A DNA stretch of 64,000 nt from Halorarius halobius (GCF_024298865.1 NZ_CP101161.1:3183227-3247226), one strand, 5' to 3'. Counted from the first letter of the stretch, positions 34,471 through 43,497 are shown. Program-made: numbers and translations. The notes: generated from the sequence alone by a model not told the origin.

Positions 34471-35487
34471 ATGGAGGAACACGCAGGGACCGTCCTCGTC
34501 GGCCAGTCGTTCGAGCCGGTTCACGGGCGCGTCGTCGTCGAGGACGGACGAATCGCGGCCATCGAGGAGACGGAGACGGCGTCGACCGACATCATCCTGC
34601 CCGCGTTCGTCAACGCACACACGCATCTCGGCGACTCCGTCGCGAAGGAGGCGGCGGTCGGCCTGTCACTCGAGGAGGCGGTGGTACCGCCGGACAGCCT
34701 GAAACACCGCCGACTGGCGGCCGCCGACCGCTCGGAGCTCGTGTCGGCGATGCGGCGCACGCTCCGCTACATGCAACGAACCGGGACGAGCGCGTCACTG
34801 GACTTCCGGGAGTTCGGCACGGAGGGAGCACGAACGCTTCGTGAGGCGGCGGCGCCGCTCGATATCGAGGCGTTCATCTTCGGGAGCGACGACCCGTCGG
34901 TCCTCGACGTCGCCGACGGCTACGGCGCCTCGGGCGCGAACGACGACGAGTTCGGCGAGGAGCGGGCCGCCTGCGAGGAGCGCGGGGTGCCGTTCGCCAT
35001 CCACGCGGGCGAACCGGACGCGACCGACATCCATCCCGCGCTCGATCTGGAGCCGGACCTGCTCGTCCACATGGTGCATGCCGAACAGGAGCATCTCGAC
35101 CGCGTCGCGGCCCAGTCGGTACCCATCGCCGTCTGTCCGCGTGCCAACACCGTTCTCGAGGTGGGTCGGCCACCGATACGTGAGCTCCTCGACCACACGA
35201 CGGTCGCGCTCGGGACGGACAACGTAATGTTGAACGGGCCGTCGATGTTCCGCGAGATGGCGTACACGGCAAAGCGGTTCGACGTGACCGCCCGGGAGGT
35301 GTTGCGGATGGCGACCGTTGCGGGTGCCGAAATCGCCGGGCTCGACCGTGGTGTCATCGACGTCGGCCGGGAGGCGGCGCTGGTCGTCCTCGACGGCGAC
35401 TCCGACAATCTAGCCGGGTCCTGTGACCCGGTCGAGACTGTCGTCCGCCGGGCGACCGCCCTAGACGTCAAACGCGTCGTTTTGTAG
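34471..35487 (+). CDS. Amidohydrolase-family (Atz/Trz-type) deaminase/hydrolase
   Basis: 338 residues, a shortened TIM-barrel amidohydrolase. Metal-site residues are visible: HTHLGDS (residues about 50-56) after ILPAFVNAHTH, a His in FAIHAGEPD, a His pair in HMVHAEQEH, and an Asp in ALGTDNVMLNGPS. The set H-x-H...H...H...D matches the cytosine/guanine/S-adenosylhomocysteine deaminase group. The usual length is 400-450, so it lacks some N-terminal beta-sandwich. The substrate is unknown. It is convergent with an Lrp regulator and overlaps nothing. Confidence 0.85.
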   Translation: MEEHAGTVLVGQSFEPVHGRVVVEDGRIAAIEETETASTDIILPAFVNAHTHLGDSVAKEAAVGLSLEEAVVPPDSLKHRRLAAADRSELVSAMRRTLRYMQRTGTSASLDFREFGTEGARTLREAAAPLDIEAFIFGSDDPSVLDVADGYGASGANDDEFGEERAACEERGVPFAIHAGEPDATDIHPALDLEPDLLVHMVHAEQEHLDRVAAQSVPIAVCPRANTVLEVGRPPIRELLDHTTVALGTDNVMLNGPSMFREMAYTAKRFDVTAREVLRMATVAGAEIAGLDRGVIDVGREAALVVLDGDSDNLAGSCDPVETVVRRATALDVKRVVL

Positions 35488-35512
35488 CGGTCGTCCGCCA
35501 CTGCGGTCGTCG

Positions 35513-35998
35513 TCAACCGTCGTCGGCCGAGCGGTCGTCTTTGTCGAATCTGCCGAACGGCGTCGTCTCGTGGCTCCGGACGAGAACCTCGTCGGCGACG
35601 GTAAGCCCCATATCGAGGAGTGCCTGGGCGACGGGCGTGATGTCGCTGTCCGACTCGCCGACGGCGGTGACGAGCAGGTTCTGTTCGCCGGTGACCAGCT
35701 CCTGAACCGAGACGACGCCGTCGATCTCCATGATCTCGGGGATGAGCTCGCCGCGTTCGGGTATCGAGGCGGTGCAGTACAGCAACATCCGGAGCGGATA
35801 CCCCGACTTCTGGTAGTCGACGCTCGCGCTGTACCCTTTGATGATGCCGTCGGACTCCAGCCGCTGGATGCGTTTGCGGACGGTGCTGTCCGAGGTCCCG
35901 GTTCGCTCCGCGATGTCGCCCGACGACATGTTCCGGGCGTCCTCCTGGAGCGCGTACAGGATCGCTCTGTCCACGTCGTCGATCTCCTCGTCGGCCAT
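35513..35998 (-). CDS. Lrp/AsnC-family transcriptional regulator
   Basis: 161 residues from ATG 35998 (MADEEIDDVDRAILYALQED); GGAGGG lies 7 nt upstream and supports this start over an in-frame ATG eight codons earlier. The helix-turn-helix (SDSTVRKRIQRLESDGIIKG) precedes a RAM domain with VVSVQELVTGEQNLLVTAVGES. It is a close relative of the Lrp at 24643, which has the same spacing. It is convergent with the amidohydrolase; the regulated gene is unknown. Confidence 0.9.
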   Translation of the reverse strand: MADEEIDDVDRAILYALQEDARNMSSGDIAERTGTSDSTVRKRIQRLESDGIIKGYSASVDYQKSGYPLRMLLYCTASIPERGELIPEIMEIDGVVSVQELVTGEQNLLVTAVGESDSDITPVAQALLDMGLTVADEVLVRSHETTPFGRFDKDDRSADDG

Positions 35999-36124
35999 AC
36001 TGACCCTCCGCGACATAGCCACTTTACGTTTGTACGTGGGTGCCCGCCTCCGAACGCTCTCGTACCCTTTAGCTTAAGCGATGCCGCTCGTCGGCTGTCC
36101 TCGTGAGGTGGCGTCCGTCAGAGT

Positions 36125-36850
36125 TCACAGCGCGTACAGCGACGGCAGCAGCGAGGCCGCGATGAGGAACTCCAGTAAGTTGTTGAGCATGTGCATGAGC
36201 CACGCACCGACGAGGTTGTCGAACTGGAGCCGGAGCCACGTCAGCAACGCCCCGAGCAGGAGCGCGTTGACGACGCTCCCGACGCCGGCGGTGAACACGT
36301 GAATGGCCGCAAACACGACGAGCGACCCGGTGCCGGCGACGAGCGGGCCGTAGCCGCGGTCGAGCAGGAGGCCGAACAGCAGCCCCCGAAACAGAATTTC
36401 CTCGGCGATGGGCGCGACGACGACCGCCCCGACGAACAGCGACGCGAGCCCGCCGACGCCGGACAGCGACGGCACGCTGTAGCGGGCGACGCCGATGGCC
36501 TCGGCGACCAGCGTCGTGGCCGGCCAGCCGACGGCGACGCCGACTGTCGTGGCCGCGAGCCCCGCCCCGAGTTCGCGCCGCGACGGGGGCCGCGCGAGCG
36601 CGATGGCGTCCCACACGTCCGGGTCGAGGCGTCGATACACGCCCAGGAGCACGACGACGTTCGCAACACCGTACACCAGCGTGGGGAACCCGGGCGGGAG
36701 CCCGGGGTCGGCGCCGGCAGTGGCCGTGAAGATGGCCGTGATGACCACGAGCGTCACGCCGAGCGGCGCCAGCGACGCCAGCGCCCAGCGGGCGCCGAGT
36801 CCCGACAGCGGAGCGACCGTTGCGTTTAGGCGACTGCGTGCGGGGAGCAT
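36125..36850 (-). CDS. CPBP-family intramembrane metalloprotease
   Basis: 241 residues with seven or eight membrane helices. The CPBP/CAAX (Abi) motifs are present: EEILFRG (about residue 153), a His in AAIHVFTAG, and a C-terminal LMHMLNN that carries the third motif. Family members are glutamic-type membrane proteases such as Rce1 and bacterial bacteriocin immunity proteins; the substrate is unknown. It is divergent from the pentapeptide channel gene (121 bp between). Two more members lie at 48653-49387 and 62915-63826. Confidence 0.9.
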   Translation of the reverse strand: MLPARSRLNATVAPLSGLGARWALASLAPLGVTLVVITAIFTATAGADPGLPPGFPTLVYGVANVVVLLGVYRRLDPDVWDAIALARPPSRRELGAGLAATTVGVAVGWPATTLVAEAIGVARYSVPSLSGVGGLASLFVGAVVVAPIAEEILFRGLLFGLLLDRGYGPLVAGTGSLVVFAAIHVFTAGVGSVVNALLLGALLTWLRLQFDNLVGAWLMHMLNNLLEFLIAASLLPSLYAL

Positions 36851-36971
36851 ACGAGCGGGTCCGGGACGGCTACCCGCAAAAAATACTCGCTACGTTGACA
36901 CCGGTGCCGCGGGAGCCGCGTCGGCCTCCTGTATCACCATCTTGAAGCCTCGGGTTCGGGTTGCTGTCCGT

Positions 36972-39362
36972 ATGGAAGGCACTGGTGGGACCTGTACGTT
37001 CGTCTTCGACCCGTCGGCGCCGGAAACGTGGGACGGTGAGGACACGGAGACGGCCGCCGTGGACGACGCGCTGTTGAACGACGAGGGCGTCTGGCACTGC
37101 CCGCACGATGCCGAGCCCGGCGAACAGCAGTGTCCGTTCCATCTCCCGCTCTCGGAGAAAGACGAGGCGGCCGTCCTCGACCGGTTCCACGAGACGGTCG
37201 CGGCCGTGGCCGATGGCGACCGCGAGACCGACCGGCTCCAGTTTCTCGGTGCCCGGTTCGGGCGCTTCGCGCTCCGGGAGGAGTTCCCCATGTTCGCGGG
37301 CGAGGAGGTGGCAATCGCCCTCTCGTATGCGACCATCGACGGCCCCATCGACTGCGACGGCGTCTCGCTGGACGCGGCACTCGATTTCACCGGCGCCAGG
37401 GTCACGGGCCGGTGTCAGTTCTCGGATGCGGAGTTCGAGGAACCGTTCAAGTTCACCGATGTGACCTTCGAGGGCCCCGTCGACTTCTCGGGGGCGACCT
37501 GCCGGGAGAAAGCGTCGTTCGTGAATGCCTCGTTCCGGCGCCAGGTGACACTCGAGGGGGCGACGTTCGACGACCGGGTCTGGTTCTCGAACGCGCGGTT
37601 CGGGGACAGGGCCGACTTCTCGGCGGTCAGCGTCCGCCAGACGCTGTTCCTCCAGAAAGTGACGTTCGAGGGCAGTGTCGACTTCTCGGAGGCGACCGTT
37701 CGCCGGAAGCTACACCTCTCGAAAGCGCGGTTCGAGGACACTGCCGATTTTTCGGAGGCCACCATCCGCTTCAAGCTCTACCTCTCGGGGGCGACGTTCG
37801 GCAGTGACGTGTCCTTCCGCGACGTGACCTGCAAGGGGAAGACCAAAATCCAATCCGCGACGTTCGAGGGCGACGTCTCCTTCGAGCGCGGCCTGTTCCA
37901 GGGGGTAGTCAGGAGTTCCGACACGCGGTTCGGCGGCGACTGCGAATTTCGGAGTACCGTGTTCGAGAGCAGTTGCATGTTCGACTCCGTCCGGTTCACG
38001 GGGACGACGACCGTGGAGGCCGCCGAGTTCCAGACCTCGACGACGTTTTCGTCGGCCACCTTCGAGGGTGACCTCGGGGTCGTCGGCACCCGATTCGCGA
38101 ACACCGTGGAGTTCCGCGGCACCGAGTTCGGCGGCGAGGTGGAGTTCCGACGGACGCGGTTCGAGGGGATGGGGGCGTTCACGGACGCGACGTTCCACGA
38201 CGTCGTCGAGTTCTCCATCGGTGGGTTCGACGGGGAAACCACCTTCAGCGAGGCGGTGTTCGAGGCGCCCGTCACGTTCGCCCAGTTCACGTTCGGGGGC
38301 CGGAGCGTGTTCCGAGAGACCGAGTTCGCCGACGACTGCTCGTTCGCAGGGAGCGGGTTCCACGAGGACGCGGTGTTCACGGCGGCACGGTTCCGGGGCG
38401 AGACCTCGTTCACGAACGCGACGTTCTCGGCGGCCGCGGAGTTCTCCGAGGCGGTCTTCGACCGCGGTGCCGACTTCCTGGAAGCCGAGTTCGACGGCGC
38501 CATCCGGTTTTCGGGTGCGGACTGCAAGCACGCGGGGTTCGACCGAGCCGACCTCTCCGGCGGCGAGTTCGAGGGGGCGACGCTTCGGTCTGCGACGTTC
38601 GTCGAGGCCGACGCCACGGGCGCCAAGTTCCGCGAGGCACATCTCGAGGACGCGAACCTCGAACGCGCTGTGCTGGCGGATGCGGACCTCGAGCGTGCGA
38701 AACTGTCGAACGCCGACCTGTTCGGCACGGATCTGAGCGGCGCCCACGTCTACGGTGCCCGGGTGGGCGACGCGGGGGTCAACTCCGAGACGGTGTTCGA
38801 CGCCGCCGGCGAGCAGAAATGCGTCTACGACCCGACCTCGACGTACGAGTACGCTCCCGAGACGGACGCGAAGGTCGACCAGCTCACGAAGGCGATGGGT
38901 GCCTACCAGACGCTCGAAAAGCTCTGCAGCGAGAACGCCCGCCCCGACGCGGAGGGCACGTTCTTCGTCCGCCGGCAGGACATGCTCCGCCGGCATCGCC
39001 GCCAGGCGGGCGAGTGGGGCCAGTGGGTCCGTAGCGTCGCCTCGAATCTCGTCGTCCGCTACGGCGAGAGCCCCTGGCGCGTCGCCGGGTCGACGACAGC
39101 CGTCATCCTCGCGTGTGCGCTGCTGTATCCCCTTTACGGGCTTCGAACCGACGGCGGGGTCGTGACGTACGGGAGTGTTCAACAGCCCCTGCAGGTGCTC
39201 GTCGAGAGCCTCTATTTCAGTATCGTCACGTTCACGACGCTCGGCTACGGCGACGTCCAGCCGGTCGGCGTCGCCCGGGCCATCGCCACGTTCGAGACGG
39301 TCGCGGGGTCGGCACTGCTCGCGTTGCTCGTGTTCGTGTTCGGCCGCCGGGCGACGCGGTAG
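36972..39362 (+). CDS. Pentapeptide-repeat protein fused to a two-helix K+-channel-like pore
   Basis: 796 residues from ATG 36972. N-terminal 65 residues carry a conserved Cys/His pattern (C8, then WHCPH, then CPFH), probably a small zinc site. Residues about 110-630 are tandem Phe/Leu pentapeptide repeats (FEGPVDFSGATCREKASF; ADLERAKLSNADLFGTDLSG) that build a right-handed quadrilateral beta-helix. After a cytosolic linker (FVRRQDMLRR), two membrane helices flank a pore loop with TLGYGD (GYGD 758-761), the potassium selectivity signature. It is a ligand- or surface-gated channel by inference. The second such gene is at 51205-53136; nearby genes give no functional clue. Confidence 0.85.
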   Translation: MEGTGGTCTFVFDPSAPETWDGEDTETAAVDDALLNDEGVWHCPHDAEPGEQQCPFHLPLSEKDEAAVLDRFHETVAAVADGDRETDRLQFLGARFGRFALREEFPMFAGEEVAIALSYATIDGPIDCDGVSLDAALDFTGARVTGRCQFSDAEFEEPFKFTDVTFEGPVDFSGATCREKASFVNASFRRQVTLEGATFDDRVWFSNARFGDRADFSAVSVRQTLFLQKVTFEGSVDFSEATVRRKLHLSKARFEDTADFSEATIRFKLYLSGATFGSDVSFRDVTCKGKTKIQSATFEGDVSFERGLFQGVVRSSDTRFGGDCEFRSTVFESSCMFDSVRFTGTTTVEAAEFQTSTTFSSATFEGDLGVVGTRFANTVEFRGTEFGGEVEFRRTRFEGMGAFTDATFHDVVEFSIGGFDGETTFSEAVFEAPVTFAQFTFGGRSVFRETEFADDCSFAGSGFHEDAVFTAARFRGETSFTNATFSAAAEFSEAVFDRGADFLEAEFDGAIRFSGADCKHAGFDRADLSGGEFEGATLRSATFVEADATGAKFREAHLEDANLERAVLADADLERAKLSNADLFGTDLSGAHVYGARVGDAGVNSETVFDAAGEQKCVYDPTSTYEYAPETDAKVDQLTKAMGAYQTLEKLCSENARPDAEGTFFVRRQDMLRRHRRQAGEWGQWVRSVASNLVVRYGESPWRVAGSTTAVILACALLYPLYGLRTDGGVVTYGSVQQPLQVLVESLYFSIVTFTTLGYGDVQPVGVARAIATFETVAGSALLALLVFVFGRRATR

Positions 39363-39421
39363 CTGCCAGCGGCCCGCCTCAAGTTGTCAGCTCGTGTCAT
39401 TGTACTCCGTACTGAATCCCA

Positions 39422-39664
39422 CTACGGAACGGGTTGGTAAGAGGCAGCTGTGATGCCGGCGACGATGGCGACGATGACGAAGGCGATGACCGCACTACTC
39501 CCGATTCGGGCGACCGCGACCCCGGACAGCGAGAAGATGCCGGCCGCAATCATCGTCCCCAATCCGATCGCGTAGGCGACTTTGAAATCTAGTGACCGGG
39601 TGTGTTCTACGCGACGCCAGAAACCTCGGGTAGAGGCCATCACAACTGCAATTAGTGCCTGCAA
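39422..39664 (-). pseudogene. APC-permease N-terminal fragment
   Basis: A frame of 80 residues that begins like an APC permease (DFKVAYAIGLGTMIAAGIFS, cf. helix 1 of the permease at 21769) and then a second helix, but stops after about 80 residues, whereas family members have over 400. No continuation was seen downstream in any frame; the histidine kinase follows. It is a truncated remnant, consistent with the start of a disturbed zone here. Confidence 0.6.
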
Positions 39665-39699
39665 TGTCTCAAAGCTGCCTGGTAGGCGAGCAGACTTCG

Positions 39700-40716
39700 T
39701 CAGCCAACGGCACCGTTCGACGCTCGAGGGAGAAAAATCTCGAGCGTGCTCTCCCCCGAGCCCAAATTGATGGTCCCCTCAGTTCGCTTGACAGTCCACA
39801 ACAGACACCAGAGGGCCAGACCCTCTGCGTGCATGAGGGGGGTCTCATCACCTATCTCAATTGTCTGGATGTCGAGGTCCGGAAGCCCGTCCCCATCGTC
39901 ATTGATGTCTATCCTGATCGACCTTCCATCGTCGGTCCGGCTGGGTTCGCTAGAGACCCTCACCTCGATAGCCACGCTTCCGTCGTTGTGCGTGATGATC
40001 TGCGCGAGGACATCAGCGACAGCGGAGGGAAAAGTGCTCGCCGCCCTCGCGGTAATGCCGGGACATTCCAGTCTTTTGAGTGTTATCGTGGCCGATTGGG
40101 CGTCGGTCAAGACGGTCTCGATCGGCTCCTGTAACGCCTCGGGGAATCGGAATGTCTTCGTCTCATTGTGCTCCTCGGAGAGAAGATGCTTGATTCGCTG
40201 TGTCCGGTCAGAAATCGTCGCGAGCCCCCACGCCCGCCGTTCGATTATCTCGAGTTCTTCTATTGCCACCTCGTCGTCGACTCGCGCTGCGGCGTTCTCT
40301 GCATGGCCGCCAATGATGTTCACGTCGTTCCGAACGTTGTGTCTCAGGATTCGATGGAGGACATTCACCATCGTGGACCGCTCTCGGAGGGCAGTGTTGG
40401 TCGCATCGAGTTCGGTCTTCGTAGCTCGGAGGTCCCCGAGGTGCTGGACAACGGCATAGGATGCCACGCCCGCCAATACGTTTGCCCCAGATTCGAAGGC
40501 CTCAGCCGGTCGTGACCGGAACTCAAGGAACCCCAAGGTAGAGAATTCGGCCAGCTCGGTTACCTGGTGTAGCATCATCAACCCAAGCAACGCAACCAAC
40601 AGTAATGGTCGGTAATCGGAGAGATGGTAGGCCCCATGAACTGTATAGGCGAAGGCGGCCGTCATCACGACAAGCGGACCGATGGTGAATAGGAGCAGGT
40701 CGATTGAGAATTCCAT
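39700..40716 (-). CDS. Membrane-bound sensor histidine kinase
   Basis: 338 residues. Three membrane helices (about 5-28, 34-55 and 70-95) precede a coiled linker (LRATKTELDATNTALRERST). The phosphoacceptor helix reads LHRILRHNVRNDVNIIGGHA (H129 or so in RHNVRND, a haloarchaeal H-box). The ATPase part is degenerate: a D-rich G1-like RIDINDDGDGLPD is present and the G2 box region (TPLMHAEGLALWCLLWTVKR) is short. It is separated by 240 bp from the truncated response regulator upstream, which probably was its partner. Kinase activity is likely but the degenerate N-box (IITHNDGSVA) should be noted. Confidence 0.8.
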   Translation of the reverse strand: MEFSIDLLLFTIGPLVVMTAAFAYTVHGAYHLSDYRPLLLVALLGLMMLHQVTELAEFSTLGFLEFRSRPAEAFESGANVLAGVASYAVVQHLGDLRATKTELDATNTALRERSTMVNVLHRILRHNVRNDVNIIGGHAENAAARVDDEVAIEELEIIERRAWGLATISDRTQRIKHLLSEEHNETKTFRFPEALQEPIETVLTDAQSATITLKRLECPGITARAASTFPSAVADVLAQIITHNDGSVAIEVRVSSEPSRTDDGRSIRIDINDDGDGLPDLDIQTIEIGDETPLMHAEGLALWCLLWTVKRTEGTINLGSGESTLEIFLPRASNGAVG

Positions 40717-40956
40717 GGGGGTTCAACCTCTCTCGACCTCTCGGACCAACGGGCCGGTACAGGGGGTTCTACTTTACGGATTACTGACAACGTGCTACGT
40801 GCATAATACTAGGGGTGACTCACTGAGTTCGCTTGTTCTGACGGTGGGCAACACGTTGGGCCACCCATAGCGCTCAGAACAGGGTGGCGGTTGATGTAAT
40901 CTGAAACTGCATGATATGCCTGGGAAATGTGCCGAAAACTGAACCTACGCGAATAG

Positions 40957-41479
40957 CTACGACTCGTACGTCTCCTCGGCAACCTGTGAACAGATTGCGG
41001 TGAGTTGGTCCGGCGTGAACCGTGCCGCGATTTCCGCGAGATCATCTTCAAGTTCAGCCTCTCGGGCCACAAGCTGCTGGTACTCGTCTTGCTGCTCCAG
41101 TTCACTTCGAGGGTGGTGAGCTTCGAGCAGCGACTTCTTTCCGGTGACGGCGAAGAACTCTCGGAGGATGTGGCCATACTCATTCATGCGGACTAATCGG
41201 TCAACCGTGTCGCGCAGTTCGTCCCGCCTGACAGGCTTGCGGAGATACTCGTCGAACTCCAGTTTGGAAACTCCCTGTTCGGGAGGTGCTGCCGTTACGA
41301 ATGCTATCCCGCAGTCGAGATCTCGCTCTCGAATACCAGCCACGATATCGTTGCCCGTTCCGTCCGGGAGCTGTCGGTCAGGGACGGCGGCATCCACGGT
41401 GGCATCTAACTCTCTGAATGCCGTATCGCAATCATGAGCCACGCGCACGTCGTACGACTCCGCTAACCACGAGCCATGT
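40957..41479 (-). pseudogene. Response regulator (receiver plus HalX), N-terminus lost to IS
   Basis: The frame continues from the receiver fragment (LAESYDVRVAHDCDTAFREL) through the phosphoacceptor region (AAVPDRQLPDGTGNDIVAGI), the Thr/Ala strand (AFVTAAPPEQG), the Lys strand (YLRKPVRR) and a HalX helical tail. Strand 1 with the acidic pair (VVDDE) is missing: the frame runs straight into the right end of a TnpB insertion sequence at 41480. The expected N-terminal half was not found beyond the other IS end, so part of the gene was deleted. It probably was the partner of the downstream kinase. Confidence 0.7.
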
Positions 41480-41480
41480 G

Positions 41481-41515
41481 ACATCCTCCCCGCCGTGAAC
41501 GGCGGGGCTTCCCGT
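41481..41515 (-). ncRNA. Predicted omega-RNA 3-prime scaffold of TnpB
   Basis: The right-end hairpin with its flanking GGGAAGCC and GAGGATGTC is the position where TnpB guide RNAs (omega-RNA) are processed. The guide would be read from the flanking DNA beyond 41480, i.e. from the response regulator gene. This rests on knowledge of ISDra2 and related TnpB systems; transcription has not been observed. Confidence 0.35.
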
Positions 41516-41530
41516 TCCGTGTTGGGATAT

Positions 41531-42835
41531 TTATGGTTTGCAGATGCTCGCTTGTTCAGCGAACGTCCCCTGTCCACTACTGGGGTCGTGTTCTCCACGA
41601 CGGAACAGGTTGACTACAGGACGTGCCACACGCCCGCTACTCCTATCCTCGGAAGACCGAAGACTCGGAGTTACCTTTTCTGACTGGTCTAACCGACAAC
41701 GAATGTTCTCTGCACCATTCGAGTCAGCGTTCATCACGGCGTTACACCCACGACAGACGTACAAGCCACGCTCTACACGATTGGCATCTCGTTTCTGTCC
41801 ACAGCACGAACACGTCTTCGAGGTGTCGCGCTCACTCACCACAACGACGGCGATGCCTTCGGCTTTCGCCTTGTACGTGAGCAGATTCGTGAAGCGGTCG
41901 AACGCCCACCCGTGCAAGCCTTCGTTGCCACGGTCGCCCCAGTTCCGAGCCTCGCCTGTTACGTCGTCTTCACGGATGCCTTCGAGGTTGCCGACAGCAA
42001 TCGTCCCGACACCTCGTTCGACACACTCTTCGACAATGTGTCTGGTGACGGCGTGCATGTAGTGCGACCGGCGCTTGGAACGAGTCCGTCGGAGTCGGAG
42101 TGCCTTGTTCGACCGAGAGGAGTTGCACTTCGCTATCTCCTTGGCGAAGTAGCGTTCGTCGGTCTTGAGGGCGTTCCCCGGATACAACTCGTGGTCGCCC
42201 GTGGAGTACGAGACGGCGGCAACGTTCTTGATACCGAGATCGATGCCAGCGGTTTCGTCGCCGGGAGAATCGGCCTCCATTTCGTGTTTGCACACGATGT
42301 GGAGTTCCCATTCGTCGCCGTTCCAGACGGCTCGCACTTGGCGAACGTTCTCTACAACAACATCTGGTCGAGTCTCGATTTCGCAGAGGATGAAGTCCGA
42401 CCAGTGTTCTTTCAGGTTTCGACCTTTGGAGAGGCGAATCCGGTTGTTGTGGGCATCGTGTTTGAAGCCGTCTTCTTTGAACGTGACCGTAGAGCGTGGG
42501 TGGTCGCCGTTGTGTTTGCGGTACGTCGGTGGGTTTGCGCGGTCGTCCCCGTTTCGGCGCTTGGCGTACCAACCACGGAACGCTTCAGCGAGTTCTTCGA
42601 TGACTCGCTGACTCGACTGAGAATTGAGGTCGGCGTAGCGTTCGTGGTTCTTCAGGTATGCCTTGAGCGGGCCATCCTCGGGGATTGTCCCTGTTTCACT
42701 CCAGATACGGTCGCACGTCCAGCGTGCGATGTTCCAGAGCTTCGAGGCGGCGAACCCGAGCGAGTCCAGATCACTCTTGACCTGTTGCTGGTTCCGAATG
42801 GATGCAACATAGGTCCGAGTGACCTGAATCGCCAT
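41531..42835 (-). CDS. tnpB: TnpB RNA-guided nuclease (IS1341 type)
   Basis: 434 residues from ATG 42835 (MAIQVTRTYVASIRNQQQ). RuvC residues are intact: Asp in GIDLGIKNVAAVS, Glu in VGNLEGIRED, Asp in MNADSNGAENI; the zinc ribbon SCCGQKRDANR..GLYVCRGC lies between the last two. The C-terminal tail (LRSSEDRSSGRVARP) is the usual variable part. It should bind a guide RNA from the IS right end and cut DNA beside a short target-adjacent motif. It lies on the same strand as the disrupted response regulator. Confidence 0.9.
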   Translation of the reverse strand: MAIQVTRTYVASIRNQQQVKSDLDSLGFAASKLWNIARWTCDRIWSETGTIPEDGPLKAYLKNHERYADLNSQSSQRVIEELAEAFRGWYAKRRNGDDRANPPTYRKHNGDHPRSTVTFKEDGFKHDAHNNRIRLSKGRNLKEHWSDFILCEIETRPDVVVENVRQVRAVWNGDEWELHIVCKHEMEADSPGDETAGIDLGIKNVAAVSYSTGDHELYPGNALKTDERYFAKEIAKCNSSRSNKALRLRRTRSKRRSHYMHAVTRHIVEECVERGVGTIAVGNLEGIREDDVTGEARNWGDRGNEGLHGWAFDRFTNLLTYKAKAEGIAVVVVSERDTSKTCSCCGQKRDANRVERGLYVCRGCNAVMNADSNGAENIRCRLDQSEKVTPSLRSSEDRSSGRVARPVVNLFRRGEHDPSSGQGTFAEQASICKP

Positions 42836-43021
42836 ACATAGCCTATGTATACAAGCCGACTTAATGGTATGGACTGGCGGTGAATATCCGGCCTTGCCAT
42901 CGACGGTGGTCTGTGTGAGAGTTGTCGGATTCACTCCCGTCCCCAGAACGCTTTGCGTTCTGGTGTGCGAACGAGACGCGAAGCGTCTCGTTAACGCCCT
43001 AAAGGGCGGGATTCTCTCCTC

Positions 43022-43248
43022 GCAGAAAGATAGACCACATAATAAATCGGCTATAGATTATTCAGAATTTGAAAATGTAGTTGTATTGCGGGGAGATTTT
43101 ACATTTATTATATTGTTTCCCTGTGGAGATATTCGCATCGGCAAGCAATTTTGTTACGAACGGTTGCTCCATAGTTTCGGGGAAGAGTGTGCCGGCAGGC
43201 GAATAGTTTTTCAGACAGGTGGCAGAGTTGAGGGTGGTGACTGAATAT
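43022..43248. other. AT-rich intergenic stretch
   Basis: About 230 bp without a supported gene. Unlike the rest of the window it is rich in A and T (for example CATAATAAATCGGC and TTTACATTTATTATATTG), so it may be foreign DNA or the promoter of the HalOD1 gene. It borders the IS left end. Confidence 0.45.
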
Positions 43249-43497
43249 ATGAACAGGATTGCTGATGCAGTTGTCGAGGCGATTGCATCTCATCGGGGGG
43301 TGGATCGGACGGACCTGACCACGCCGCTGTATGACGAAATCGACCCTGACGCGCTGGAGGCGTTGTACCGGACTGATTCCGACGATGGTGCCGGGCCGCA
43401 TCCAACCGTCACCTTCTCGTATGAGAATGACCGCGTCGTCGTTGCCGGACCCAACGACATCGACGTCCAACCGTACCCCGCGAACCCCACACCGTAG
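43249..43497 (+). CDS. HalOD1 output-domain protein
   Basis: 82 residues from ATG 43249 (MNRIADAVVEAIASHRGVD), with an in-frame GTG ten codons upstream as alternative. The layout (helix AVVEAIASHRGVDRTDL, PLYDEIDPDALEALY, then strands TVTFSYENDRVVVAG) is the haloarchaeal HalOD1 output domain, a stand-alone module often found in signal-transduction settings. The role is unknown. It sits between the IS and the VapBC pair. Confidence 0.75.
   Translation: MNRIADAVVEAIASHRGVDRTDLTTPLYDEIDPDALEALYRTDSDDGAGPHPTVTFSYENDRVVVAGPNDIDVQPYPANPTP

Larger units (their letters stand above)
41480..43021 (-). mobile_element. IS1341-type (IS200/IS605 family) insertion sequence, TnpB only
   Basis: On the minus strand the element opens near 43021 with GAGGAGAGAATCC and a hairpin (CGCCCT..AGGGCG, 42995-43008), then another (CGAGACGC..GCGTCTCG, 42972-42990), followed by tnpB. 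It closes with a hairpin (41488-41507, CCCCGCCG-TGAA-CGGCGGGG) and GAGGATGTC next to response-regulator code. There are no terminal inverted repeats and no tnpA, as in IS1341-type members. Ends are placed by comparison with the other copies in the window, so they may be off by a few bases. Confidence 0.75.

Noticed and set aside
41912..42841. Plus-strand 309-codon frame opposite tnpB
   Set aside because: Antisense to tnpB with intact RuvC motifs.
42864..43244. Plus-strand 126-codon frame across the IS left end
   Set aside because: Runs through the IS hairpins and the AT-rich patch; no start signal or motif.
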